A stretch of 64,000 bases of DNA, from the NCBI GenBank assembly GCA_943362175.1, contig CALRIU020000016.1, positions 52,433 through 116,432 of the forward strand, read 5' to 3'. Of this stretch, positions 16,681-27,600 are shown piece by piece. Under the pieces are notes generated by a model, which was not told the DNA's origin, searched no databases, and worked only from the letters and a program-made list of their open reading frames with translations. Numbering within the stretch: the stretch's first letter is position 1; every line of letters starts with the position of its first letter. Source of the DNA: UBA4416 sp943362175. GTDB taxonomy: Bacteria; Bacteroidota; Bacteroidia; B-17B0; Aurantibacillaceae. The position numbers and the translations under genes were made by a program.

Positions 16681-17718
16681 ATGTATAAATCCTTCCTGAA
16701 ACCTTATTTATTTAAGTTAGATCCCGAAAAAGCACATTACCTCACATTCGACCTCCTCAAAACCGGTCTGAGAAATGGTTTAGGTCGGGCTATTTTTAAG
16801 ACGGCCTATCAGTATGAACACCCCCGCCTGGAACGGACACTTTTCGGGCTCACCTTTAAAAATCCGGTAGGCCTGGCCGCCGGCCTCGACAAGGATGCCA
16901 AAGTGTTTAACGAGCTGGCCAACCTGGGATTCGGCTTTATTGAGATCGGGACGCTCACCCCGAAACCTCAGCCCGGAAACGAAAAGCCACGCCTGTTCAG
17001 GCTCCCGAAAGACGGCGCCATCATCAACCGGATGGGCTTTAATAATGAAGGGGTGGACGAAGCGGTAAAACGCCTCAAAAACAAAAAAACCAATGTGATT
17101 ATCGGCGGAAATATCGGCAAAAATAAAGTAACACCGAACGAGGACGCCATCCGGGATTACGAATATTGTTTCAATGCGCTGTTTGATGTGGTGGACTATT
17201 TTGTGGTGAATGTCAGCTCACCCAATACGCCAAACCTCCGGGAGCTGCAGGACAAAGAACCCCTGACGGCCCTGCTGAACCACCTGCAGGCCATCAACGC
17301 TTCCAAACCGAAACGCAAGCCCTTGTTGCTGAAAATAGCACCGGACCTTACCAACTCCCAGCTGGATGATATTATTGATATTGTGGCCTCCACGAAAATA
17401 GATGGTATTGTGGCCACCAATACTACCATCGCGCGCGAACCGCTCAGCTACCCGAAACCGGAAGTGGAAGCCATCGGCATGGGCGGCCTCAGCGGAAAAC
17501 CGCTCAGCGAGCGTAGTACGGAAGTTATTGCGTATTTAAAGACCAAATCCAAGAATGCCTTTCCGGTAATTGGCGTGGGCGGCATCCACAGCGCGGAAGA
17601 TGCCCTGGAAAAGCTGAAGGCCGGCGCCGACCTGATCCAACTCTATACCGGCTTCATTTATGAAGGACCGGGTTTAATCAAAGCCATTAACAAATCCATC
17701 GTAAAGCACAATTTATAA
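16681..17718 (+). CDS. pyrD: dihydroorotate dehydrogenase (quinone), class 2
   Basis: 345 residues from the ATG at 16681; an in-frame start six codons earlier is unlikely because it lies across the promoter element. It oxidises dihydroorotate to orotate with FMN and passes electrons to the quinone pool, step four of pyrimidine synthesis. Visible features are the N-terminal membrane-associating helix (YKSFLKPYLFKLDPEKAHY), GLAAGLDKDA, the EIGTLTPKPQPGN motif, NRMGFNN, the class 2 active-site serine in NVSSPNTPNLR, and the FMN-binding GVGGIHSAEDA and QLYTGF. Ten bases later begins DUF4259, then HMG-CoA lyase: one likely operon. Confidence 0.96.
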   Translation: MYKSFLKPYLFKLDPEKAHYLTFDLLKTGLRNGLGRAIFKTAYQYEHPRLERTLFGLTFKNPVGLAAGLDKDAKVFNELANLGFGFIEIGTLTPKPQPGNEKPRLFRLPKDGAIINRMGFNNEGVDEAVKRLKNKKTNVIIGGNIGKNKVTPNEDAIRDYEYCFNALFDVVDYFVVNVSSPNTPNLRELQDKEPLTALLNHLQAINASKPKRKPLLLKIAPDLTNSQLDDIIDIVASTKIDGIVATNTTIAREPLSYPKPEVEAIGMGGLSGKPLSERSTEVIAYLKTKSKNAFPVIGVGGIHSAEDALEKLKAGADLIQLYTGFIYEGPGLIKAINKSIVKHNL

Positions 17719-17728
17719 AAATACCATT

Positions 17729-18130
17729 ATGGGAGCCTGGGATTACGGAATTTTTGACGACGACACGGCACTTGATCTTTCCTGCGAACTCCAGGAAACA
17801 CCGGATCCGGAAACATTTTTCAAGCTTGCTTTTGAAACGGCCCTAGATGCCGGATACCTCGACTATGACGAATGCCATGCTGTTACGGTATCGGCCGCCT
17901 ACATCGATCACCTCCTAAACGGGACACCGTATAGCGATGAAGAAAACATGAGGAATTTCAAAACAAAATTCCCCCGTCTGCTGTTGGTTGATCTGAAACC
18001 ATTAGCGGTATCGGCACTCGGAGTGGTGATCGGCGAAACATCGGAGCTGCAGGAGCTTTGGGCGGAAAATGAAGACCTGTACCCCAAATGGAAAGAAAAC
18101 ATTCAATCGCTTATCGGCAGGTTGAGCTAA
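17729..18130 (+). CDS. DUF4259 domain protein
   Basis: 133 residues, cytoplasmic. It opens with the characteristic MGAWDYGIFDDDTALD, the signature of DUF4259, followed by a helical region. Function unknown; such proteins are common as single small genes in many bacteria. It lies 10 bases after pyrD and 11 bases before the HMG-CoA lyase gene, so it is translated from the same message. No catalytic motif is seen. Confidence 0.85.
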   Translation: MGAWDYGIFDDDTALDLSCELQETPDPETFFKLAFETALDAGYLDYDECHAVTVSAAYIDHLLNGTPYSDEENMRNFKTKFPRLLLVDLKPLAVSALGVVIGETSELQELWAENEDLYPKWKENIQSLIGRLS

Positions 18131-18141
18131 TATAACGGTTT

Positions 18142-18996
18142 ATGAAAATTATAGAATGTCCCCGCGATGCCATGCAAGGCATTAAAGAATTTATCCCCAC
18201 CCAGACAAAGGTAAATTACCTCAACTCCTTATTGAAAGTGGGTTTCGACACCATCGATTTCGGCAGTTTTGTCTCTCCCAAAGCCATCCCGCAGATGCAG
18301 GACACGGCCGAGGTACTGAAACAGCTCGATCTGAGCACTACCAAAAGCAAGCTGCTGGCCATTGTAGCCAATACGCGCGGCGCCGGGCAGGCCTGCGAGT
18401 TCGATGAGATCCGCTACCTGGGCTTCCCATTCTCTATTTCCGAAACCTTCCAGCAACGCAATGCCAATTCGAGCATTGCCGAATCGCTGGTGCGCGTGGA
18501 GGAAATCCAGAACCTGTGCATGAAGCACAACAAGGAGCTGGTGGTATATATCTCGATGGCCTTCGGTAACCCTTACGGCGACGTATGGAACAGCGATATC
18601 GTGATCAACTGGACCAAAAAGCTGAGCGACATGGGCATTAAGATCATTGCCCTTTCCGATACCGTTGGCGTTTCGGATAAGGAGAATATCAACTATCTTT
18701 TCTCCAGCATCATTCCGGAATTCAAAGGCGTGGAAATCGGTGCCCACCTGCACTCTACCAAAGAAAAAGCCCTCGAAAAAATAGAGGCTGCCTATAAAAG
18801 CGGCTGCCAGCGCTTTGATGTGGCCATTCATGGCTTCGGCGGATGCCCGATGGCTAAGGACGACCTCACCGGAAACCTGGCCACCGAAGACCTCGAGCTG
18901 TTTTTCGACACCAACAACATTCCCTTAAACCTCAACAGAGAGCTTTTACAAAAGGCTTATGTGGAAAGCTGGGATGTGTTTAACAGGTACCATTAG
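18142..18996 (+). CDS. hydroxymethylglutaryl-CoA lyase
   Basis: 284 residues, a TIM-barrel enzyme of the HMGL-like family that cleaves 3-hydroxy-3-methylglutaryl-CoA to acetyl-CoA and acetoacetate in leucine breakdown. Visible: catalytic Arg in ECPRDAMQG, DFGSFVSPKAIPQM, metal-binding histidines in GAHLHST and IHGFGG, and the glycine-rich loop with the active-site Cys, GFGGCPMAKDDLTGN. Length fits the family. Distinguishing HMG-CoA lyase from other HMGL-like aldolases relies mainly on the GGCP loop. It is the last gene of the pyrD operon, which is an unusual pairing and may be chance. Confidence 0.88.
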   Translation: MKIIECPRDAMQGIKEFIPTQTKVNYLNSLLKVGFDTIDFGSFVSPKAIPQMQDTAEVLKQLDLSTTKSKLLAIVANTRGAGQACEFDEIRYLGFPFSISETFQQRNANSSIAESLVRVEEIQNLCMKHNKELVVYISMAFGNPYGDVWNSDIVINWTKKLSDMGIKIIALSDTVGVSDKENINYLFSSIIPEFKGVEIGAHLHSTKEKALEKIEAAYKSGCQRFDVAIHGFGGCPMAKDDLTGNLATEDLELFFDTNNIPLNLNRELLQKAYVESWDVFNRYH

Positions 18997-19020
18997 GCGA
19001 AATATCCTCAGAGATTTTCC

Positions 19021-19746
19021 TCACTTTTGGTGATAGGCTTCTAGCAGTAAGCTATCAAAATAAGCCGAAGGATTTTTGCTGATCTCTAACTCCTGCTCTG
19101 TTAGCTTGTCTTTTTTCGACATTTTATAGAATCCGGAACCATTCACGTAGTAGTATTTCTCTCCCCGCTGAGTAGTAACAGTGATGGTATTCACCTCGCC
19201 ATTGGCCACGTACCAGTAATGATCCTGCTCTGTGCTTAAATTTTTTCTTTCCTGCCTGTAAATGAATTTATGAAAGTAGACTCCTCTCTCCGGATTGTAT
19301 AATAAGTAGGTTTTGAGAACGGTAGTGCCGCTAATCCCGGTGTTCACATCTTCAAGCGCTACATAAATATCGCCGCTCAGGTGCTTATAGGTTGTCCGGT
19401 CTTGACGGGTTTTCCCATGTACCGTTTCACTTGGCACATAGGTTTCCGACGACCGTTGGTACGTGAATACCTGAGCGGCAATCGTATCATGATCCGCGGA
19501 CAGCCTGATATCCATGTAGCTCTTATGATCCCCGTCCAGGTCGCTGTCTGTTCCTGTAAATATGTAGCCGCTGTTACTTTTTTTATAAAAAAAACGGTTC
19601 CGGGCTTCCTCTACCCGTTTAACTGCTTTATGAAAGGCTACTTTGTTTGCAACAGCCTTATCCAGCCCTCTCAGCAATTGAGCGTTAACACTGCCCGGCC
19701 GGAGAAGGGAAAGCAGGAGGATTGATTTTACAGCGACGGCTCTCAT
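19021..19746 (-). CDS. secreted hypothetical protein
   Basis: 241 residues with an N-terminal signal peptide (to about NAQ at residue 22). The mature protein is beta-rich with repeated Tyr and Thr (SGYIFTGTDSDLDGD, YMDIRLSADHDTIAAQVFTYQ, HYWYVANGEVNTITVTT). I do not recognise a domain. Its ATG overlaps the stop of the WG-repeat gene by one base (TAATG), so translation is coupled and the two products probably work together. It ends convergent with the HMG-CoA lyase gene. Confidence 0.7.
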   Translation of the reverse strand: MRAVAVKSILLLSLLRPGSVNAQLLRGLDKAVANKVAFHKAVKRVEEARNRFFYKKSNSGYIFTGTDSDLDGDHKSYMDIRLSADHDTIAAQVFTYQRSSETYVPSETVHGKTRQDRTTYKHLSGDIYVALEDVNTGISGTTVLKTYLLYNPERGVYFHKFIYRQERKNLSTEQDHYWYVANGEVNTITVTTQRGEKYYYVNGSGFYKMSKKDKLTEQELEISKNPSAYFDSLLLEAYHQK

Positions 19747-20861
19747 TATTTGCTTTCCGTTTTTTCGCCGCTTTTATTAATGTAGAACGTGTTCCAGCTA
19801 AAGCCGTCCGGCTCCAGGATGCTCACCTCTGCCCTATCCGAGTAAAAGGGTTTTACCCTGTCATATTTGAATGGAATGACTTCTTTCCCTGTCAGATCAA
19901 TGTATCCCCATTTATCGTTTAGCTTGGCTCCTGTTACCCCATTTTTAAACTCATAAAGTACGTCTTCATACGTAAATGGAATTATTTCCTTTCCTTCAAT
20001 AGTTACAAAGCCCCATTTTTTATTGAGCTCAGCGGCAAAAATGGATTGATTCGTACTCTGCAGCAGATCCGAAATATTATCGTACTTGAATGGAATCACT
20101 TCCTTTCCGATACGGTTCACATAGCCGAATTTTTTATCCTTTTCGGCTTTGGCAAAATTCCCTGAATTAAATTCCTGGATGAAATCGTATTGTGCCGGCA
20201 CAATCTCCACTCCTGCCTTATTGATATATCCTTGTTTTCCCGTGTTAGCTGTTACTTTGCAAAGGTCGCCGTTAAAAGAGCCGATCTTCAGGTATTTGAT
20301 AGGCGTTACCTGTTTGCCGGTATAATCAAACAAGCCATAGTCGGATGTATATTTCCCATCAACAGGCGCTGTTTTGACATTTACTTTATAATAGTTTTTC
20401 TCAAAAGACTCTACGTCGTTGTATTTAACCGGAATCACTTCCTGGCCCAGTTTGTTTACAATCCCGTATAATCCGTTTGATTTTGCAAAATACAGATCAT
20501 TGAAAGAAATAATCAGCTTTTCATATTTAGGTTCAATTAAAAGCTTACCTGTCTTATCGACCAGGCCATACTTGTTCTCTTTTTTTACCACGGAAAGGCC
20601 ATTTACAAAATTGTTGATGTCGTCGTAGGCAGCAGGAACAACTTCTTTCCCCGTTTTATCAATGACACCATATTTAAAATTCAGCTGTACAACCGCCATG
20701 TCATTCTGGTAACTACGAATCGCATCATATTTGGGTTCTACAACAACCTGGCCTGTCGCAGACTTAAGTCCCCATTTGGCGTTGTTCATATCCTGAAATG
20801 GTTTCGGGGACTGGCCGAATGACTGATATGCTGCGAGGCATAAAATTAAAGCAATTCTCAT
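19746..20861 (-). CDS. WG-repeat protein, secreted
   Basis: 371 residues. A short signal peptide (MRIALILCLAAYQSFGQ) is followed by about nine WG/YG repeats (KWGLKS, KYGVID, KYGLVD, LYGIVN, DYGLFD, KQGYIN, KFGYVN, KWGFVT, KWGYID), each followed by a TGK-type turn and a 'IPxKYD' segment. WG repeats form beta-rich structures; their roles are mostly unknown. It is translationally coupled to the unknown protein at 19021-19746. The protein is likely exported to the periplasm or surface. Confidence 0.88.
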   Translation of the reverse strand: MRIALILCLAAYQSFGQSPKPFQDMNNAKWGLKSATGQVVVEPKYDAIRSYQNDMAVVQLNFKYGVIDKTGKEVVPAAYDDINNFVNGLSVVKKENKYGLVDKTGKLLIEPKYEKLIISFNDLYFAKSNGLYGIVNKLGQEVIPVKYNDVESFEKNYYKVNVKTAPVDGKYTSDYGLFDYTGKQVTPIKYLKIGSFNGDLCKVTANTGKQGYINKAGVEIVPAQYDFIQEFNSGNFAKAEKDKKFGYVNRIGKEVIPFKYDNISDLLQSTNQSIFAAELNKKWGFVTIEGKEIIPFTYEDVLYEFKNGVTGAKLNDKWGYIDLTGKEVIPFKYDRVKPFYSDRAEVSILEPDGFSWNTFYINKSGEKTESK

Positions 20862-21042
20862 AATTTTTCTTTTAATATGGTTTTATAAAAAGTGAAATTA
20901 CAGAATTAGACAATGGGCTAAAGCGCAAATAGACATGTGCCGACTTTGATTTAGTATCCGCTCAGGAATTGCGAGTATCCGGTCCGGACCCCGCATCAAT
21001 GGCCCTGTTTCAGAGAGCGATGACAATAACGATGCTATGGTT

Positions 21043-21573
21043 TTAACGTGTTCTCAGCATTTCCCAGAGCACAATGCCTACGGATACAGCCACGTTCAAC
21101 GAATGTTTGGTTCCGAATTGAGGGATCTCGATGCAGGCGTCGCTCTGATCGATCACCTCCTGCTCCACACCATATACTTCATTCCCTGCTATCAGGGCCA
21201 GGGGCTTTGCCGGCTTCTCAAAGCAGTTCAGCATCACCGAATGCTTAGCCTGCTCTACAGCCGCAATAAAATAATCCTGCTTCCGTAATTGGTCGATGGC
21301 TTCCCCGGTACTTTTAAAATATTTCCAGCTGACGGTTTGTGTAGCGCCAAGCGCGGTTTTTTCAATGTCTTTATGAGGAGGCACTCCCGTAACGCCACAG
21401 AGATAAACGGCTTCTATTAAAAAAGAATCGGCTGTGCGGAACACAGAGCCCACATTATTAAGGCTTCTCACATTATCAAGCACCAGGATGATCCTGTTCT
21501 TTTCCGACTTTTTAAATTCATCCTGGTTCATGCGCCCCAGGTCGTCCATGCTCAGCTTCTGGTGTTTGCTCAT
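21043..21573 (-). CDS. TrmH/SpoU-family RNA methyltransferase
   Basis: 176 residues. It has the alpha/beta knot (SPOUT) motifs: motif 1 LNNVGSVFRTADSF, motif 2 LIAGNEVYGVEQEV, and motif 3 IPQFGTKHSLNVAVSVGIVLWE. It should transfer a methyl group from SAM to the ribose 2'-O of an RNA. The short form without an N-terminal substrate-recognition domain does not tell whether tRNA or rRNA is the target. The gene reads in the same direction as sprA and lies about 60 bases after its stop. Confidence 0.9.
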   Translation of the reverse strand: MSKHQKLSMDDLGRMNQDEFKKSEKNRIILVLDNVRSLNNVGSVFRTADSFLIEAVYLCGVTGVPPHKDIEKTALGATQTVSWKYFKSTGEAIDQLRKQDYFIAAVEQAKHSVMLNCFEKPAKPLALIAGNEVYGVEQEVIDQSDACIEIPQFGTKHSLNVAVSVGIVLWEMLRTR

Positions 21574-21633
21574 GATTGCAACCTTATTCCCGGTTTTAAG
21601 AAATTGTAAGCTCGTTTGTCCACAATCATCCTC

Positions 21634-24600
21634 TTATTGGAGGTTAAACCTTAAGCTAAAGCCGGCATTGGTATTGGCTGTAGGAAAGGAGTTGGAAGTC
21701 TGAGGGCTCGTACGGATCCAATCGTAGAACAACCTCAGGTTAATATTCGGAGTCAGCTGGTAGTCGAGTGCCGTTTTAAGTGAAATGATGTTTTGCCCGC
21801 CTGTCGGTGTGCTGATCTCGTCCACGATCTTACGGATAATGGTGAGGTTTCTCCTGTAGGATAAATCGATTTTGAGGTTCAGATCGCTTTCCAGGGGCTT
21901 GCCTTTGATTTTGAGCGAGTTGATTTTGAGCTTCGGATAACGGTAACCTACACCCACAATATACTCCTGGCCTTTGGTTTCAATGATTTGAGGACCGGTA
22001 ATGTTGAGGTTAACGGTTTTATCTTTCTTGATCTCGAAGTTGGCCAGTAAGCCCGGCTTGTTGAATTTGAAATCGAACTTGATCAGTGGGCTGAATGCCT
22101 CGGTAATGGTAGCTCCCGCAATGGTATACCTCGGGTTGAAATTAGGGGTGCCTCCGCCAACGGTGCTGCTGATAGGCACACGCGTGCCTCCGCCTTCCGC
22201 GAATAAAAGGTTATTGGAATAACCGCCTAAAGTATAGATAGAGCGGTAAGCATGGCGCACCGTAACCGACTGGAAATATTTTTTCATGACTTTCAGCTTA
22301 CCCAAACCATCCCAGCTGACGTTCCAGTTAGGAAGTGGAATCTGTTTGAACATCTTGTCGGTACCTACCCCTTTCAACCTTCTTCCTGTATAGGCTTCAT
22401 AAAATGCACCCAGTAAAACGTCCTGCTGGGTAGTGCTGTAACCGTCAACATAGGCCGGAAGGCCGCCACCCGGCGATTGCAGGCCGGCAGAATTCGGATT
22501 GGATTTCGCCAGCTCTTCTGCAATATTTGGCCTGATCAGTAAGAACTCATCAAACAGAGCCGACTCCGCTCCTTTTCCTTTGTCTTTGAACGAACGCCCG
22601 AGCGTGAATACGCTGATGCTATAGTTTCCGCTATAGGTAGGCGTTTCAAACATATATCCCCTGTTGCTGTTATCCCGCTGCGTGGAGTCGTAGCGTACAA
22701 ACAGCGACTGGCTAAAGCCATTGCTCTTGGTCCCATTGAGCTCGATCTTTAAGCTGCCATGCGGCTCTACATTGGCCCTGTACGTAAAGTTATCCGTTTG
22801 CGTGGTCGTGTATGGCAGGCTCTGATTCGGGTTCTGAGTCAGCCAGTTGTTATTGATCGCTTTCCGGAGAATACTGTCGTTGGAGCCACTCACAAAGCTA
22901 AAACCCGGAGCAAAGCCATAGCGGCTGTTATTGTCCATCCCCAGGTATTGGGAGCTCGGCATAAAGCCCGGAAGCCCTGTACCATTGGTTTGCGAAAAGG
23001 CCACAGACACCTGCTTGATCATCATGATGCCACGTGCCAGGAACTCGCCGATATCCTTCACACTATTGTCCTTCTTGGTTGTGTCGTTTTTCGATTCGGA
23101 AGCTTTAGGCCCTTTGCCACCCGCTTTTCCGTTACTACCGGTATTGATCTTCCTGAAATACGGGATCTTATTATACAACGTCGGCATGGTAAGCGCCACA
23201 TTGGCGCTCTTGGTATTGGTGTTCTGAATCGTGTTACCGATCTCTTCCTGTGCAAAAGGCCTTCTGGTCCAGGTATAGGTTGAGCCGTATTTCACGCTTG
23301 AGTTCACAAAATCGAAGATCGGGATCTTGTTGATCGGCAGCTGGTAGTTAAGGTTTGCCTGGTGCCTGTAGCCAACGGTTTCTCCCAGCTTTTTCAGGTT
23401 GTTCTGAATCTGCACACGCTCCGTATCCGTATCGATCCTGTCCGGCGACTCCATGATCCTCGCTTCATTATTCGCCGTAAAGTCAAACTTCAGGTTTTTG
23501 GTGAAGGCCCATTGCAGGTCATAATTCCTGGTCATCATAAAGGTTTTATTGAACTGCGGCTTCGTAAACTGGTCGCTCGTTCCGCTGTAGAAGCTGGTGA
23601 TATCCCTGTTCAGCAATTCGCTGTAGGTTCTGTTCACATCCGTATTGAAGCCCAGGCGGCTTGGCAGAGGCGTCACATTGATATCTTTCACAATTGCCAG
23701 CCATTTGTTATTCAGCACCTTGTTTTTGGTTTTCTTGAACGGCGTCCAGGCTTTGGCATTGATGGCATAGTTATAGGACAACGCTCCTCGGTAGGACTTC
23801 ACAATGCTGTTGGCAATGTTCACGTTATGCCGCGTCACCTCATTGTAAGCATAAGTCACCGAGAAGTTCGACACATCCCATGGCATTGGCGCCCTGCCTT
23901 CTTTTTTGAAACCATCGACACGCACATTGGAAAAATTGTAGCCTTTGCGCACCGTGATGTCCTGGGCATTTTTCTTGATCTCGTTTTTCACGGTAGCATC
24001 AATCGCCTTGTTGTCGATCAATACATCCGGATCGTACGGGTTAAACATCGGCGTGATCCGTGTTTGTCCGTATGCATAATATACCGGGAGATTGACCTTC
24101 CATTTTACCGGGAAGAATTTACCCAGCTGGAAGGTGGTTGCTGCATCCCACTGGAACGTTGTTTCCCTGCTCCGCTCGCTCACTTTTTTCTCAATGCTTC
24201 CAAAGAAAGGAAGGCTATACAGAGCCGACAGAGATACCTGCCCGAAATCGGCCAGCTTGGCCTGCACGCGGCCCGTTGCCGCCCAACCACCCTTATTCTG
24301 GAAATCCGTCAGGCGCAGCTCATTCACCCACACTTCCACACATTTAGGCAGAGCGCTGTTATCCTTCGGGTTCCGGATGCCAATCATCATACTTTTCACC
24401 GTTGCCAGGTTCGGATTTCCAACCACCGTAATATTATAACCGCCGAAAGTCTCGGTATAAGGCTTTTGAGCGGCCGACAAGTCAAGACCCGTTGTACTGT
24501 TACGATTGGTTTTCACCCCTGTAATTTCCTCAAAGTCCATGATGAACTCATTCTCCTGCGGCCATACATTATACTTGGCGGTTTCATCATTCGGATCGTA

Positions 24601-27600
24601 GTAGCCTTTAGGCGTTACCTTCACCGGAATTTCATACTCGTAATAGTTATTGTTGAAATCGGAGCCCAAACGAACAAATACCGTGACATCGCCATCGTTC
24701 AGGATATCGGAGCCCATTTGCTCAGCGTGCATGAACATCCTCATTTTTTTGAACGAGCGTACATCCAGGTCAATATTTTTGTAGATCGCACGGCTGTCGC
24801 CGTCCTTCAGGTTACAGGCCCTTAAGGAAAGGGCCTGCTCATTGAGCAACACCAGGTTGGTGGTTTGCACATTCTGCTGCTGCTGGATTCCAGGAGGAAT
24901 CACATAGTTCACCGGTGTACGGGTTGCATTTTCCTGTAAGCTCACAGCCGATACATCGAAGCTGGTGGTGTTATCGTCATTAGCGATGTACTCGCCCGGC
25001 TTCTGAAGATCGTACTGGTACCTCCTCCAGTCGCTGCGCACTAACTCGAAACGGGCCAGACGGCAAACAACCGGCTTGTTGAAGCCTCTCATAAACACCC
25101 TCATAAAACGGATCGAGTTCAGGCCTTCGATAGAACCGATCGCCGCTTCGTACTCCGCTACCGGAATTTTGAACTGGTACCAGTTTACTTTTTTACTGAT
25201 CCCGTCAATGGTTGTGGTCCCTTCGGTAACATTCACAAGGTAGTTCTCCCCTACTTTCGAGGTCTGGAAATCCTGCGGAGAGATTTTCACACGGTACTGG
25301 TAATAGCTTTCCGTCTCATTCAGGGTATTGTCCTTGTTTACGTCCTCAATGTTCGGAGAGTTGGAGCCTACCACATTCACACCATTCACTGTAGCCAGGT
25401 CGCCCGTAGGCGAGTTACCTTCCGAGCCATTGTATTTTTTATAACGGTGCAGCGTATTGCCAAGAAGAGTTCCAAGGCCATCGTAGGAAGCATCTTTCGG
25501 ATGCAGGTAATTATCGGAGCTCGGATCGGTGAGGGCCTCCTGTACCAGCTTACGCGACTGATCGTAGGCACCGCCATTTCCTATACTGCTCACAAAATTA
25601 CCGAATTTCCGTGCTTCCGTCGTGTCTATCATCCCGTCATAACCAATATCCTGGAAAGGCCTGTCATTGACTTCGTTCACAAAAGCATTGGATGCCGGTG
25701 TCAGGATAGGATAGACGCCGATATTGCCGCCGCTGGTTGAAAGGCCGGCATTAGGGCCATTGGGCGCGCCCGGTAAACCGTTTTCATAAAGCATCCCGCC
25801 GTCCTTTACCACATCTTCACTGATATTACCGAGGTTAATGAACATTTCCCCCGAAGGACCATTGTTCCGGTCCATTCCCTCATAGGTTTTGGTGGAATCA
25901 TAATCTTCATTAAAAGGATCCATCATCCAGAACTGGATATACTCGATATTGGCAGCCTGGAAATCATTGGTTTCCAGACGGCGCATGATCCCGCCCCAGC
26001 GGTTTTCCGGAAGATTCAGCTGTCCTTTGCTGGAAGCTCCTGCCGAATAACCGCTTATAGGATTAGCATCGTAGTTATAAGGACCGCGTTCGTTCGGGTA
26101 AAAAGCCAGATCCAGTACCGACAGCACCACCGGCTGCCCGTTGGCAGGCGTTTTGGAAGGAAATAATTCCGTTTCCAACACCTGGCGCATAAAGTTATTG
26201 GAATACGTTTCCTTAGGAATATTTGACGGCTTCAGGTTGGAATTCTGCTGCCCGTAAAACAAGTTATCAATCGTGTACCAGTTGAACTGGGCACGGTTAT
26301 TCCCGGTCCTGATATCGTTATTCAGCACCGCTTCCGGGAACATGGCGTTTTGGCCCTGCGGAATACTGGCCAGCGACCAGGCCTGCGGGCTCTTGATATC
26401 GATCAGGGAAATACTGCCCTCAAAATCGTCGATGTAGGATGTCCCGGTTTTCCCGATCGCTTTGGCATTGCCCGGGATCAGCTGGGCAAACTCACCCTGC
26501 GTCACAATCGTACTCATTTCTTTGGTATTGATGAGCGGGATCTTGTCCACCAGCCTGGTCAGGAAAGGGGCATCTGTTTTGTAATTGTAATCCAATCCCC
26601 AGATGGTATTGGACACCGGCTCGTCACCGATGTTCACTTTTTGGGTCACGGGTTTTTCATTCAGTCGCAATAAAGTCCCCCCCAGGATGAGGTCCTTGTT
26701 GACCTTATAATCGAGCCGCGTACCGAAGAGGCTTTTCTGCTGTACATTGAACAGGGAGTTACTCTCAGTGCTTACCTTGATATTAGCCCCCGAATTGAGG
26801 ATACTCTCATTGATGATTTTCACACGCCCCAGGGTATAATCCACGGTATAATCCTGGTTCTCTACCAGCTTCTGTCCGTTGGCCGTTACAGACACCGCCC
26901 CCTGTGGAATATTGAGGGCATTGAGGGAGATCTCTGCACCCGAAGCCGACTTATACTGTCCTTTCAGCTTATACCTGTTTTTTTCCTGCATCTGCTGAGC
27001 AATGGTACGCGTGGAATCGTAGAGCTCCTGGTAAATGTACCTGTCTGCGGCAGGGAAATCAGACGGAGCAAATTTATCCCTGAGGTTATTACCAAACGGT
27101 TCCTTGGACGACAAATACACACGACCGTTAGTCGGGTTAATGGTATAATCCTTAATGAAATCGAATACCCCATCGGAATATTTATCACCGTTTACACTCA
27201 GCTTATCGAGGCCCATCACCTGCAGATACAGCTGCCCGTTCCGGCTGCCGGCAGGGACATAGGGCACATCCACCCCTGTTTCGATGTTGTTGTAATACAC
27301 ATCGCACTTAAAGTCCTGGGAATTAAGATTATATGCTCCGATAGAGTATACGTTTTTCATCATCAGGTCCCAGGTAAGGTACTTTGGGTTGGTGAGCGTT
27401 CCTTTCAGTAATTTCAGGTACAGCGGACCGGTAGTAAACTGGTCGCTGAACTCCCCCACCTGGTAGGTCTTGCCATTGTAGGTATACTGGTAAGCCACCG
27501 CCACCGCCACGTCGTTGTTAATCGACTGGTTAATGGAAATGAAACCTAAGCGCGTATTGATAGTGAACTCGGAAGGGTTCAGGCGGCGGGCATTGGTTAC

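Noticed and set aside
23362..24825. Long plus-strand open frame of 487 codons
   Set aside because: It lies fully inside sprA on the opposite strand, has a basic, Arg/His/Ile-rich composition typical of antisense frames, and no recognisable motif.
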